From the NCBI RefSeq assembly GCF_008974325.1, contig NZ_BKCG01000003.1:186001-250000 (forward strand): a stretch of DNA of 64,000 bases. The letters run 5' to 3'. Shown in pieces: positions 45,150-54,260 of this stretch (its first letter is position 1; the number at the start of each line of letters is the position of its first letter). The notes beneath the pieces are model-generated. The model made no database searches, was not told where the DNA came from, and saw only the letters and a program-made list of their open reading frames with translations. This stretch comes from Patiriisocius marinus (GTDB lineage: Bacteria; Bacteroidota; Bacteroidia; Flavobacteriales; Flavobacteriaceae). The translations under genes were made by a program, and so were the position numbers.

Positions 45150-45187
45150 AAAGCTAGTAATCAATTAAGATGGCTAGCTTTTTTTTT
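45150..45187 (+). terminator. Terminator after the LytTR regulator
   Basis: AAAGCTAG (45150-45157) and CTAGCTTT (45174-45181) pair around a 16-base loop, followed by a run of T to 45187. Confidence 0.8.
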
Positions 45188-45562
45188 CTATACTTTTTAT
45201 GGAGCACAAAAGACAGTGTGTATTTTTAGAGTAAGTTCCCGCTTTCCATTACAACTCCTCATTACGCTAAGGCTTCATTGCGGGGTTTTCATTGCAATCG
45301 GGGCTATAGAACAAGACAGGTATTTTAATAGGTTAAAACCTTTTATTTAACTACAAGCACCAGAAATAAGAACTTGCCACACTCCCCTATTCTTTTTACA
45401 ACGCTTCACCATCCCAACAAATACAGCACATTTCAGAAAAAATAGAATGCCTTGAGTATTGATTACAATTCAACCACGGTTAACGATGTTCTGGCAATAA
45501 TGCCTGTTACGGCGCCTAACTAAAAGAGACATTTGTCTAGTATTAATTTTAAAAGACCTAAA
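45188..45562. other. Non-coding region before the amidohydrolase gene
   Basis: No ORF is supported. From 45238 to about 45300 the sequence is less AT-rich than its surroundings, with repeated ATTGC-type words (TCATTGCGGGG and TCATTGCAATCGGGG), like intergenic repeats seen elsewhere in flavobacteria. A stretch at 45375-45395 (CCACACTCCCCTATTC) weakly recalls family B. The 24-nt shared site is at 45463. Confidence 0.5.
45463..45486 (+). promoter_or_regulatory. Shared 24-nt site upstream of the M20 amidohydrolase
   Basis: TTACAATTCAACCACGGTTA plus ACGA, 77 bases before the ATG at 45564. Matches 22 of 24 bases of the site at 43165-43188 upstream of the kinase gene. Candidate LytTR-type site linking this gene to the neighbouring two-component system. 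Confidence 0.5.
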
Positions 45563-45563
45563 A

Positions 45564-46874
45564 ATGACTTTAATAACAAAAATAATTCGAAACACTGTAC
45601 TCTTACAAATGCTGCTTTGTGGAGCATTTACAATCGCTCAAAACACAAGCACTCCAGAAGACATTCATCAATCTGTACAAACGCAGACCGATTTGATTTT
45701 TGACGAACTCGTGAAAATACGTCGAGACTTTCATATGCATCCTGAAGTTTCAGGGGAAGAAAAAAGAACTTCTGCACAGATTGCTGCTTATTTAAGAGAC
45801 TTAGGCCTCGAAGTTAAAACAGGTGTAGGCGGCTATGGTGTTGTTGGAATCTTAGATACAGGACGTCCTGGAAAAAAAATTGCTTGGAGAGCAGATATTG
45901 ATGCCATGCCATCTAGTGAGCCCGATGTGGTAGATTTCGCTTCAAAAAACGAAGGTGTTCGGCATATTTGCGGTCACGATATACATACGACCGTAGGCAT
46001 GGGTATCGCTAACGTTTTAGCCAGCCAAAAGGAAAAACTAACCGGTACCATCTATTTTGTTTTTCAGCCTAAGGAAGAGATTAATGAAGGTGCCAGCGCT
46101 ATGATTGCAGATGGATTGTTTGATCTCATTCAACCTGATGAAATTTATGGACTGCACGTGTCTCCTTACCCTGTAGGAACGATTGCTACTAAAGCAGCAA
46201 ATGTATTTAATCATTTTACGGTGGTCGAAATAACATATAAAGCATCTAATAACCAAGACGCCATAGTAGATTTTACAAAAAGTTTGATGGCAAATGCGCA
46301 GACCTATGGTCCAGACCATAAGTTTTGGGATCCTAATAGCGTATTTAGCCTTAAGTTAGGCGTAACCCATCCAAATACCATTTTTAAAGACTATGATGCC
46401 TTGATGCATGAGTTGAATGTTAAACAAACGAACGATACATTGAAGATGAGAATATTATTGAATACAAGTTCTAAAGAACGATTGGATGCGTTTCTACCGA
46501 TGATTAAAAATAAAATTGAGACTTCTGCTTATGCCAAAGACTTACTATCTGTTTCCTATAACCTAATGCCAGGATTGCCTGTGATGGAAACTCCTATAAA
46601 CGACGCAGCATTGACCAAAGCGTCTTTGAAAAGTATAACCAATGTTTATGGTCCACAAAGTGTGATTTCTTTATATGGGGTTCCTCCTTTTCAATTTAGT
46701 GATGACTTTGCCTATTTCCAGAAAGAGGTACCAGGGGTTTATTACTTTTTGGGGGTATCCAATATGGAGAAAGGGATTGCAGGTATGCCACACACGCCCA
46801 ACTTTGAAGCCGATGAAGAAGCCATTAGAACAGGAGTAAACTACTTTTCTTCTATGATTATAGAAAGGTTATAA
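45564..46874 (+). CDS. M20 family amidohydrolase, secreted
   Basis: 436 aa. Signal peptide of about 25 residues ending GAFTIAQ. Metal-binding motifs of the M20D/IAA-amidohydrolase group: RRDFHMHPEVSGEE, HICGHDIHTTVGMG, KEEINEGASAM, YGLHVSPYPVGTI and MPHTPNFEADEEA. These hydrolyse N-acyl amino acids or small peptides. Exported location in the periplasm is inferred from the signal. It carries its own upstream site shared with the kinase gene. Confidence 0.88.
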   Translation: MTLITKIIRNTVLLQMLLCGAFTIAQNTSTPEDIHQSVQTQTDLIFDELVKIRRDFHMHPEVSGEEKRTSAQIAAYLRDLGLEVKTGVGGYGVVGILDTGRPGKKIAWRADIDAMPSSEPDVVDFASKNEGVRHICGHDIHTTVGMGIANVLASQKEKLTGTIYFVFQPKEEINEGASAMIADGLFDLIQPDEIYGLHVSPYPVGTIATKAANVFNHFTVVEITYKASNNQDAIVDFTKSLMANAQTYGPDHKFWDPNSVFSLKLGVTHPNTIFKDYDALMHELNVKQTNDTLKMRILLNTSSKERLDAFLPMIKNKIETSAYAKDLLSVSYNLMPGLPVMETPINDAALTKASLKSITNVYGPQSVISLYGVPPFQFSDDFAYFQKEVPGVYYFLGVSNMEKGIAGMPHTPNFEADEEAIRTGVNYFSSMIIERL

Positions 46875-46882
46875 GTAAGCTA

Positions 46883-47132
46883 CTATTTTTTTGCAAAGTC
46901 CTGTAGAGCTTTTGTTTTATGGGGTTTTGCTTTATGTTTTTGTTCCATCACATAAATAGGCACAGCGTCTTCTAGTAACTCTTTAATATATAATTTGTAC
47001 CTAGCATATTACAGGTATTCTTATTAGTATTTGCAGACTCAAAATGCATATCTGGATTCTAGTACTAAAATGGACTTCTGCTGTTTTAGAACAATCCTTA
47101 TTAGCTGAACAAATGAATAGTATATTTTTCAT
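46883..47132 (-). pseudogene. Decayed low-molecular-weight protein tyrosine phosphatase-like gene
   Basis: Reading the reverse strand from ATG 47132 gives MKNILFICSANKDCSKTAE, then, after shifting frame, MHFESANTNKNTCNMLGTNY and finally ELLEDAVPIYVMEQKHKAK ending at a stop (46883-46885). Intact members run MKNILFVCSANKDRSKTAE, SAGTN, ELLEWADVIYVMEKKHK, so at least two frameshifts have occurred and the catalytic Arg (the CX5R motif) is replaced by Cys. Not active. It lies between the amidohydrolase and repeat copy A3. Confidence 0.78.
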
Positions 47133-47205
47133 TATAAGTTTTTGAAATACTCGTGTTTAACTAATTTTTAGTTTGAATGATGTTTGAAGTTCAGAATATT
47201 AACTT

Positions 47206-47598
47206 ACTGTTCTTTTCTTTTTTTCCTTGATGAAAAAAGAGATCGATTTTGGAGATCCACGAATACCCCTAACATATAAACGCTTGAGCTAAACAAAAAA
47301 ATCAAGGCTGCACAAAACTTTGGAAACAGGGCTGAAATAAAAAGGTCTGGGAGACCTTTTTATGAAAGAGCCAGCTGGTGCGCTGGAGTCGCTCGCTACA
47401 CTTTAGAAAGTCTTTGTTAGTCTAAAGATAGTTTTGAAATTGCCTTGGATAGTTAATTTGATTAATTTCTATTTATTACTCGGTGCATTCCTCTCGCTAT
47501 ACTATCCTTTAGAAAATTTCATTAAACAGTATTTCGTGGCTCGTTGGATGCAGTAACACTCAACTCCCCTATTGTTTTACCAAAGCTTCTTGAGGCCG
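47206..47598. repeat. Non-coding repeat family A, partial copy A3 with insertions
   Basis: Matches only the right part of A1/A2: TTTTTTTCCTTGATGAAAAA, AAAAAAATCAAGGCTGCAC, AAAACTTTGG (47314-47323), CTTTAGAAAGTC, then CCTATTGTTTTACCAAAGC and TGAGGCCG. Relative to A1 it has about 50 extra bases after GAAAAAAGAG, and an extra block at 47330-47390 with two perfect small hairpins. It lies 20 bases from the 3' end of the reverse-strand kinase gene. No gene within 47133-47617. Confidence 0.75.
47339..47386. other. Two adjacent perfect hairpins inside A3
   Basis: AAAAAGGTCT (47339-47348), loop GGG, AGACCTTTTT (47352-47361): terminator-like on both strands. Then CCAGC (47371-47375), loop TGGTGC, GCTGG (47382-47386). 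Both are missing from A1 and A2. Confidence 0.7.
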
Positions 47599-47617
47599 TT
47601 AATTTTTTTTTGCTAAC

Positions 47618-48553
47618 TTAATTACTAGTATTAAACAACTTACTAATAACATTAATATTATTAGGTAATCGTCCCACATGTTGTAGTTTTAACGCTGCAA
47701 GTTTGGAGGCTATTTCTAGGCAAGATTTAAATGAATTTTTGTTAATGTAAGAAAATAAAAATCCACTCCAAAAAGCATCTCCAGCACCAGTGGCATCCAT
47801 GACTTCATTAATTTTTTCTGCGGGCAATGCTATAGTATCATTCCCTTTTTCTGCTAACTTAACACCATTAGCTCCAAGTGTTAAACAAACTACGTCTGCT
47901 CCGTGAGAATGAAAATATTCAAAAATTTCTTGATGTGAGAGTGTTTGGTTAAAATAGCGCTGCATATCGTCTTCACTAACTTTTATTAGTGGATTATATT
48001 TACTATACGCCTCAATATTTTTTTGAGCCTCTACTCTATCACCCCATATCTTGGAAGAATAATTAATATCAATACTCAATTTTATTCCTAATGAATGGGC
48101 TTCATTAGCTTTTTTTAATATGGTATCTCTGGCTGGATTTTTACTAAGAGCAAAACAAGTGGTATGAAAAATTTTTACACCCTGTAAAATTTCCGAAGGT
48201 ATTTGTTCTTCTACAATGTTCGCATCTGCCGCTCTATATGGTATAAAGTCTGGAGTTGCTGTTGCTCGAGAAATAAAAATAGTACTCGTAGGCTCGAGGG
48301 CTAACTGGCGCACATAGGTGCTATCTATATCAATCTCATTAATCCTTCGTAAAATATATTCTCCTAAGCCGTCATTACCTATTGTCGCAACTAGCCTAGG
48401 TTGTAATCCTAGACGTGCAAGATTCATAGCAACATTAGTTACAGACCCACCTAAATATCTATGGTAATCTCTTGTGTCCTTAATAGACTTATTTTTTTCG
48501 TGGCCTATAAAATCGACCAGTGCTTCGCCCACACATAAAATATCATTCTTCAT
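47618..48553 (-). CDS. PfkB family carbohydrate kinase (probable fructokinase)
   Basis: 311 aa. The ribokinase-fold signature is complete: N-terminal GEALVDFIGHEKN, the GGSVTNVAMNLARLG loop, and the ATP/anion-hole motif DATGAGDAFWSGF. It begins nine bases before the GH100-like gene end on the reverse strand and completes a sugar pathway with the hydrolase and transporter. In a sucrose locus the expected substrate is fructose. Confidence 0.88.
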   Translation of the reverse strand: MKNDILCVGEALVDFIGHEKNKSIKDTRDYHRYLGGSVTNVAMNLARLGLQPRLVATIGNDGLGEYILRRINEIDIDSTYVRQLALEPTSTIFISRATATPDFIPYRAADANIVEEQIPSEILQGVKIFHTTCFALSKNPARDTILKKANEAHSLGIKLSIDINYSSKIWGDRVEAQKNIEAYSKYNPLIKVSEDDMQRYFNQTLSHQEIFEYFHSHGADVVCLTLGANGVKLAEKGNDTIALPAEKINEVMDATGAGDAFWSGFLFSYINKNSFKSCLEIASKLAALKLQHVGRLPNNINVISKLFNTSN

Positions 48554-48561
48554 AAATCACG

Positions 48562-49734
48562 TTATTTTAAAAAGGTTTTTCCTTTATTAGACTGCGTTGC
48601 AATAATCTGCCCTGCAGCACTCCAAGTACAAAATTTAACACCAGTAGCAGCACCCGTTTGGGTGTTGAAATTTTCGTAAAAACCAAAGTCTTCTTCACTA
48701 TTAAGCATTTCAATTCCTGCAATGATTTCTTCTGCTACATCAGGCATATCCTTAGTAATGCTCATACCATAAAACCCATTTACCATTTGCCAGGTGCCAC
48801 CATTATGAAATTCATAGGGGATGTTTCTAAATTGATATTTACAATTATTTTCTAATAATTTCCATTGCTGATCTTCAGGAAAAATGGGATCCCAAAATGC
48901 TGGCAATAATTGAAGTTTTAGCGATTTTCGAAGTTCTTCCATATATAAAATTTGGTTCTTTCTAAAGGTATCATCTCCTAATTTTAGTAGCAACGCAATA
49001 CTATTACCGAAGGCATCAAACATAGTCTGATACCCCGAAGGATTAATAGATGCCATCCAGTACGGCTCCATTTTTAAGGTTTTATAGGCTCTTGGATGAA
49101 AGGGATGCAATATTGTGCCTGCTGTATAGTTTTCCTCAAGGATTGTCGTAACTAAATTTATTTTTTCTGAAATATGCTTTGAATTTTCAATTTGGCAAAC
49201 ACATCTTAAAGCCCAAAGTCTAAGTACTTGATCATAAAATATGTGCCCTTCTGTTATATACTCATCTGCCCAGTTGCCAGATCTTGGAACATACAATAGA
49301 TGATTATTATTAAACTCCCAGGCGTTTAATAGCTTTAAACCTTTATCAATATGAGTTTTCATTTTATTAAAAAACTCCTCGTCATTAGTGGTATTTGTAT
49401 AATTGCAAACTCCTATAATGAACCATGAGATAGTATCTACTCTCCCAGCTAAACCTCCAAAACTTACTTCTGTTTCTTCGTTTTCTTTAAAATAAACGTT
49501 TGAGGGTATGTGCCCTAGTTCGTGTTGGTGATTTGCTAATGTGATTAAGGTGTTTTTGAAAATGGAAATTAATTTTTCATCACCATCTAAAAGTGCTGCA
49601 AGACCACATATAACACCATCTCGTGCCCATATACGTTTATAGTTAGAAATGGCCTCTGCACTTGCCAAAAATCCATTTTTGTTACTAGCCGTATGCAGCA
49701 AGCTAATTGCTTTATTATAAATTACCGAATTCAT
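48562..49734 (-). CDS. GH100-like glycoside hydrolase (cytoplasmic invertase candidate)
   Basis: 390 aa, no signal peptide. An (alpha/alpha)6 barrel-type protein with RIWARDGVICGLAALLDG, GGLAGRVDTISWFIIGVCNY, GNWADEYITEGHIFYDQVLR and WQMVNGFYGM, a pattern resembling neutral/alkaline invertases of GH100. Shorter than the plant enzymes. It adjoins the SLC45-type transporter by one base and precedes the fructokinase, so sucrose cleavage inside the cell is the best guess; other glucosidase families with the same fold remain possible. Confidence 0.72.
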   Translation of the reverse strand: MNSVIYNKAISLLHTASNKNGFLASAEAISNYKRIWARDGVICGLAALLDGDEKLISIFKNTLITLANHQHELGHIPSNVYFKENEETEVSFGGLAGRVDTISWFIIGVCNYTNTTNDEEFFNKMKTHIDKGLKLLNAWEFNNNHLLYVPRSGNWADEYITEGHIFYDQVLRLWALRCVCQIENSKHISEKINLVTTILEENYTAGTILHPFHPRAYKTLKMEPYWMASINPSGYQTMFDAFGNSIALLLKLGDDTFRKNQILYMEELRKSLKLQLLPAFWDPIFPEDQQWKLLENNCKYQFRNIPYEFHNGGTWQMVNGFYGMSITKDMPDVAEEIIAGIEMLNSEEDFGFYENFNTQTGAATGVKFCTWSAAGQIIATQSNKGKTFLK

Positions 49735-51042
49735 TTAAGATATAGAGTGAGGTTTATGATTTGCTTTAATAAATAGGGTGCAAATTGCCGCAATAATAAG
49801 TAGGACTCCTGCAAATGTTATTGCATTGCGAGGATCATTATTCAAAAAGTTTTTTAATATATATCCAAATGATACTGTTTGTATAATCATAGGGATAACA
49901 ATCATCATATTTATAATACCCATATAAACACCATAACGTTCTTTTGGGATATTTGCAACTACCATTAAATAAGGAATACCCATCATACTTGCCCATCCTA
50001 TACCAAAACCTGTAATAGCGAAAAATAATAAATTTTTATTTTCTATTGTAGGAAATACTAAAAAACCAATAGCAGCTAAAATTAAACAAGTAGCGTGCAC
50101 CCATTTAGCACTGTATTTTCTAGCAAAGCCCACCAATGCAAACGCTACTAAAAATGTGACAATGTTATACCAACCGTTTACTAGTGCTGTCCAACTTACC
50201 GCTTCGCTATATACTTCGGTATTTTCTGGTGTCGCATTCCATACAGATAGCGCAACGCTTTTTGAAGAATTTTGCCAATAACAAAACAAGGCATACCATT
50301 GAAAAAGATACACTAAAGCCAGTTGCCACATTACCTTTGGCATATCTTTTAATGCAGAAAAAATTTCAACTAACGGTTTAATAACACTTCTTTTTTCACT
50401 TTTAAGTTTTTTTAATTCTTCTTCTGTAGGAGGGATTTCTTTTGTTTTACTCATACTCCACAGTATGCTAGCTATAGAGCATATTGCTCCTAGAAAAAAG
50501 GAAGCGTACACCCACGTTGGCAATGAACCTGTAAAACCTACAAATATTAGTGGAAAGATAAATAGAGAAAAGTTTGCTAGTACTTGACCTAAACCTGTAA
50601 AAAAACTTTGCATCTGGAAACCTAAAGGCTGTTGGTCATCATCTAATTTATCAGCAATTAAAGCTCTGTATGGCTCCATTGCTGTATTGTTACCAATATC
50701 AAGAATCCATAAAAGACCAGCTGCCATCCATAAAGAACTGCTATATGGAAATGCTAGCAACGCTAAACTACAAAGAATAGCACCCACTAAAAAGAAAGGT
50801 TTACGCCTACCAAATTTTGGACTCCACGTTTTATCACTCATGGCTCCAATGATAGGTTGCACCAAGAGACCTGTTACCGGCCCTGCTAAGTGTAATATAG
50901 GTATTTGGTCTGCACTAGCACCAAGAAAGTCATAAATGGGCGTTACGGCACTCTGTTGCAAACCAAAACTATATTGAATTCCGAAAAACCCGACATTCAT
51001 ATTTAAAATTTGCCAGAACGTTAATTTTGGTTTTTTAATCAT
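49735..51042 (-). CDS. MFS sugar transporter, SLC45/sucrose-proton symporter-like
   Basis: 435 aa with twelve hydrophobic helices. The N-terminus has MNVGFFGIQYSFGLQQSAV and loop 2-3 reads GAMSDKTWSPKFGRRKPFF, the motif of the glycoside-pentoside-hexuronide/SLC45 sucrose transporters. Imports an intact disaccharide across the inner membrane, fitting the cytoplasmic hydrolase. Its start overlaps the glutaredoxin stop by four bases (ATGA pattern at 51039-51042). Confidence 0.87.
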   Translation of the reverse strand: MIKKPKLTFWQILNMNVGFFGIQYSFGLQQSAVTPIYDFLGASADQIPILHLAGPVTGLLVQPIIGAMSDKTWSPKFGRRKPFFLVGAILCSLALLAFPYSSSLWMAAGLLWILDIGNNTAMEPYRALIADKLDDDQQPLGFQMQSFFTGLGQVLANFSLFIFPLIFVGFTGSLPTWVYASFFLGAICSIASILWSMSKTKEIPPTEEELKKLKSEKRSVIKPLVEIFSALKDMPKVMWQLALVYLFQWYALFCYWQNSSKSVALSVWNATPENTEVYSEAVSWTALVNGWYNIVTFLVAFALVGFARKYSAKWVHATCLILAAIGFLVFPTIENKNLLFFAITGFGIGWASMMGIPYLMVVANIPKERYGVYMGIINMMIVIPMIIQTVSFGYILKNFLNNDPRNAITFAGVLLIIAAICTLFIKANHKPHSIS

Positions 51043-51383
51043 AGCTTAGAGTTTAGTATTAAATACTTTAAGAAAATTGTAAACTCTTTATCATTCATAA
51101 ATATTTCTCCTGCTTTGTCAATTACTGGCAATTGCACATTTGAAGGAGAGAGCCCTGCTTTACTCATCTTAGAAAGCATTTCTTGTAGTTTTGTCTCATT
51201 TTCATCTATATCGTAATATATAAATGATATTGCTTTTTCTTGCAGATATGCCTTTGTTTGTAAACAGTAGTGGCATGTATTACTTCCATATACTATAAAA
51301 GATCTCACTTCGCTTTTTGCAACCGCATCTGTTTGAGCCAATGCAACACTACTCAAACATAAAAATATCAGTAAAATTCTCAT
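51039..51383 (-). CDS. Secreted glutaredoxin-like protein
   Basis: 114 aa with an N-terminal signal peptide (LLIFLCLSSVALA) and a glutaredoxin-type redox pair CHYC in VYGSNTCHYCLQTKAYLQEK. The second half (QLPVIDKAGEIFMNDKEFT) fits the glutathione-site strand. It is the first gene after the terminator at 51396 and is coupled by overlap to the sugar transporter, an odd partner for a carbohydrate operon; oxidative maintenance of an envelope protein is one explanation. Confidence 0.8.
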   Translation of the reverse strand: MRILLIFLCLSSVALAQTDAVAKSEVRSFIVYGSNTCHYCLQTKAYLQEKAISFIYYDIDENETKLQEMLSKMSKAGLSPSNVQLPVIDKAGEIFMNDKEFTIFLKYLILNSKL

Positions 51384-51395
51384 AAATTTAAAGAT

Positions 51396-51436
51396 AAAAA
51401 AGAGTCAATAAAATATCTTAATAAAATTGACTCTTT
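51396..51436 (-). terminator. Terminator after the TonB receptor gene
   Basis: Reverse-strand hairpin AAAGAGTCAAT / ATTGACTCTTTTTT (arms at 51426-51436 and 51396-51409), ending in a T run on the reverse strand. It separates the TonB-dependent receptor transcript from the glutaredoxin-to-kinase operon downstream. Confidence 0.85.
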
Positions 51437-51476
51437 AAAAAACTAACAATTAAATTGTGGCTAATAAAGTAACGGG

Positions 51477-54110
51477 TTAAAATGTATAATTAACACCCAT
51501 TGAGATAGATCTTCCAGGAACTGGTCGAACACGTAAGTAATTAGTTTGTCCTTCTGTAATACTTCCTTCTTCAGATTCTGTGATTCCTAAACTGTCAAAC
51601 AAGTTATTGGCGGAAAGATTAGTAGAAAGGTTATCTGTAATCTCATAGTTAATAAAGCTATTTACAATTGCAAACCCAGGTAATACTAATTCGTTACTAT
51701 CTTGCGCATATGCTTTAGTTTGACCAATAATACTTAAACCTACACTGTGTCTTTTTGTAGCACCAAATTTGTAAGAAGGTACTAAACTGTAAATAAAATC
51801 TGGTTGTCTTCTAGGCGTATTCCCATCATTATCACCAGAGTTTATCTGTGCATTAGTATATGTTAATGTACCACGTATGTCTAAATCATCAAAGCGATAT
51901 GCTCCTTCAAGTTCAACACCAACTGAGCTATAATCGTTTTCAATAACTTGTTGTGTTGTAGCTTCAAACCCACCTTCCTCTACAGTTTTTGCATAAAATA
52001 ATGTTGCGAACAGTGTTGCGTTCTTAAACTTTCCTTTAAATCCTAATTCTGCTTGGTTAATAAAATCTAACGCATTAATTTGATCACCATCTAGATAATT
52101 TAATCCACCAAAAAGAATACGATCTGCTTTTGCAGAGCCACCTCTACTATAACGACCAAATACAGCTTGACTATCATTTAATAAGTAGTTAGCACCAAAT
52201 GAATAAGATACATAGTCATAATCATAATTAACCACCGTTGGATTTGCTAAGTCTATAGATTGAACTGTTTGTTCTGCTAAAGAAATCGCACCATCATTAT
52301 TAACATCAACTTGAGAAGTTACAGGACCAGAGAATGAACCATTCACTTTTCCGAAGTCAAAACGAATACTAGCATCAAAATTTAATTTTTCTGAAGCTTC
52401 ATAACCTACAGCTAAAAAAGGAGCCGAAGTATTGTATTGTGTATCGTAGCTTCTTTGACAACAGTTTCCGAAGAATGCAGCACCGTAACCAACTAACCCA
52501 TTGTCTGTTAGTCTATTGCCAGCAGCATCATTTGCATTAATTAAACGAGCATCATCACCACGTGCTTCCAATAAATATGAATTCCATAACCAAGACATAG
52601 AAACGTTTTGGTATGCTTTAAAATACCCTAATGTAACATTAACATTTTCAAATTTCTTAGTAAGCCTTATGTCATTCATAAAGTTATTAAAGTTGTTTAA
52701 CTGCGTATCAAATAGAACAACTGGAGTGATTAATGCATTATCAGGGACAGCACCTCCATCTTGAAATGCAAGACTTGAATATCCATTATCTATGGCAAAA
52801 TCACTACTTAAGAAACCTCCTGCGGTTTGAACACTTGCAGGAAAAGGAGAATTAAATCCACCTTTATTCATAGAAAAACGACCATTATTTTTAATTTTCC
52901 ATCCCTCTGCTAATTCAAAAGCTGCTTCCATACCAATTGAAGCATTTATTGGATGCATTCCATCAGTTACATTAGATCTTCTACGTTCTCCATTTTCTCC
53001 TAAACCGACATTTTGTGTTAAAAATGGTGTATGTAATGTTTGGTTATTTGCATCAAAATTTGGAATATTTTCAAAGTTAGGGTCATCATTAGTACCCGTA
53101 ACTTGTATAGGGTTTGGTAAATACGCAATCGCTCTATCGTTTAAGTATTTTGCATATACTCTTACATGACCTTTATCAAACTCTTTAGTAATATTAAATT
53201 TAAATTGGCCACCATTGTTAGCTGTATATCCTGCATCTCTTATGCCTTCACCAGTTCTGTAAAATCCACCCATATGAAAATATAAACCTTCACCTATAGG
53301 AGCACCATACTCAAAGTCTGTTCTAAAATTACCGTAGTCTAAACCAAAATTAGTAGCTACAGACCCGCCTTCTCTTTTACCAGTCTTACTTATTAAATTA
53401 ATAATTGCACCAGGAGAATTTGAAGATAACGTTGAAGCAGAACCACCACGAATAGCCTCTATTCTAGAGATGTTAGCGTCAAATCTTGTAAATATATCAG
53501 CGGTTCCAAATGCGATATCACCAAATAATAATACAGGTAATCCATCTTCTTGTAATTGTACATACTTAGATCCCCCAGAAGAAACCGGTACACCTCTTAC
53601 TGCTATGTTAGAATTACCTTCTCCACCAGACGATTCTGATCTAATTCCAGGTATTGTTCTAAAAATCTCTGCAGTAGTTCTTGGCGCAGATTCTGCAATT
53701 TGACTAGGTTTTAAAGAAGTTATTGAAACACTAGATTCAATTCTAGATTTTGGGTTCGTAACCCCAGTTATAACTACTGTATCAAGAGATTGTGCATCAT
53801 CTACCATAGTAAACGATATCGTTACATCACTTCCAGAAACAGTTACCGTTTCTTTAATTTTTGTAAAACCTATATAGGAAGCAGTAATTTCATAGGTTCC
53901 ATCACTAATATTTGTAATGGTATAATTACCATCAAAGTCTGATATGGCTCCCTTATTTGTTTGTTCTAAAATAACATTTACACCACTTACTGGTAAACCT
54001 GTACTGTCTAAGATAGTACCCGTAATATTTGACTGCGCAAATAAGAATGAGGTTATTAAAAAGGATAATCCAAAGAGGGCTAACCTTATCTTTTTTGAAT
54101 TTTTCATCAT
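51477..54110 (-). CDS. TonB-dependent outer membrane receptor
   Basis: 877 aa. Signal peptide (LALFGLSFLITSFLFAQ), an N-terminal carboxypeptidase-regulatory-like domain (SNITGTILDSTGLPVSGVNV), a plug domain (IPGIRSESSGGEGNSNIAVR), and a large beta-barrel ending in the C-terminal aromatic signal (SMGVNYTF). There is no SusD partner next to it, unlike most Bacteroidetes glycan loci. Divergent from the LacI gene across two operators, so it is probably controlled by the same sugar and carries it across the outer membrane. Confidence 0.92.
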   Translation of the reverse strand: MMKNSKKIRLALFGLSFLITSFLFAQSNITGTILDSTGLPVSGVNVILEQTNKGAISDFDGNYTITNISDGTYEITASYIGFTKIKETVTVSGSDVTISFTMVDDAQSLDTVVITGVTNPKSRIESSVSITSLKPSQIAESAPRTTAEIFRTIPGIRSESSGGEGNSNIAVRGVPVSSGGSKYVQLQEDGLPVLLFGDIAFGTADIFTRFDANISRIEAIRGGSASTLSSNSPGAIINLISKTGKREGGSVATNFGLDYGNFRTDFEYGAPIGEGLYFHMGGFYRTGEGIRDAGYTANNGGQFKFNITKEFDKGHVRVYAKYLNDRAIAYLPNPIQVTGTNDDPNFENIPNFDANNQTLHTPFLTQNVGLGENGERRRSNVTDGMHPINASIGMEAAFELAEGWKIKNNGRFSMNKGGFNSPFPASVQTAGGFLSSDFAIDNGYSSLAFQDGGAVPDNALITPVVLFDTQLNNFNNFMNDIRLTKKFENVNVTLGYFKAYQNVSMSWLWNSYLLEARGDDARLINANDAAGNRLTDNGLVGYGAAFFGNCCQRSYDTQYNTSAPFLAVGYEASEKLNFDASIRFDFGKVNGSFSGPVTSQVDVNNDGAISLAEQTVQSIDLANPTVVNYDYDYVSYSFGANYLLNDSQAVFGRYSRGGSAKADRILFGGLNYLDGDQINALDFINQAELGFKGKFKNATLFATLFYAKTVEEGGFEATTQQVIENDYSSVGVELEGAYRFDDLDIRGTLTYTNAQINSGDNDGNTPRRQPDFIYSLVPSYKFGATKRHSVGLSIIGQTKAYAQDSNELVLPGFAIVNSFINYEITDNLSTNLSANNLFDSLGITESEEGSITEGQTNYLRVRPVPGRSISMGVNYTF

Positions 54111-54145
54111 TTTGTAGTTTAAAATTTGTTGATTTCTTATATATC

Positions 54146-54153
54146 CAAATATA
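54146..54153 (-). promoter_or_regulatory. Possible -7 promoter element of the TonB receptor
   Basis: Reverse-strand TATATTTG matches the Bacteroidetes TAnnTTTG -7 motif, 35 bases before the receptor start. No clear -33 TTTG was found at the usual distance. Confidence 0.4.
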
Positions 54154-54186
54154 TATTGTCAATTTGATAAATTTTATAATTATTTT

Positions 54187-54204
54187 AACTAAAACGTTTT
54201 AGTT
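54187..54204. promoter_or_regulatory. LacI-type operator 1
   Basis: Perfect 18-bp palindrome AACTAAAACGTTTTAGTT, in the divergent region between the TonB receptor and the LacI-family gene. The central CG with symmetric arms is the LacI/PurR-family operator layout. Confidence 0.85.
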
Positions 54205-54207
54205 TTT

Positions 54208-54225
54208 AACTAAAACGTTTTAGTT
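54208..54225. promoter_or_regulatory. LacI-type operator 2
   Basis: Identical 18-bp palindrome to operator 1, with centres 21 bp apart (two helical turns), so two dimers can bind on the same face of the DNA. 35 bases before the LacI-family start. Confidence 0.85.
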
Positions 54226-54260
54226 AATTTTTGCTATTTTTAGTTATTATATAAAATTTT

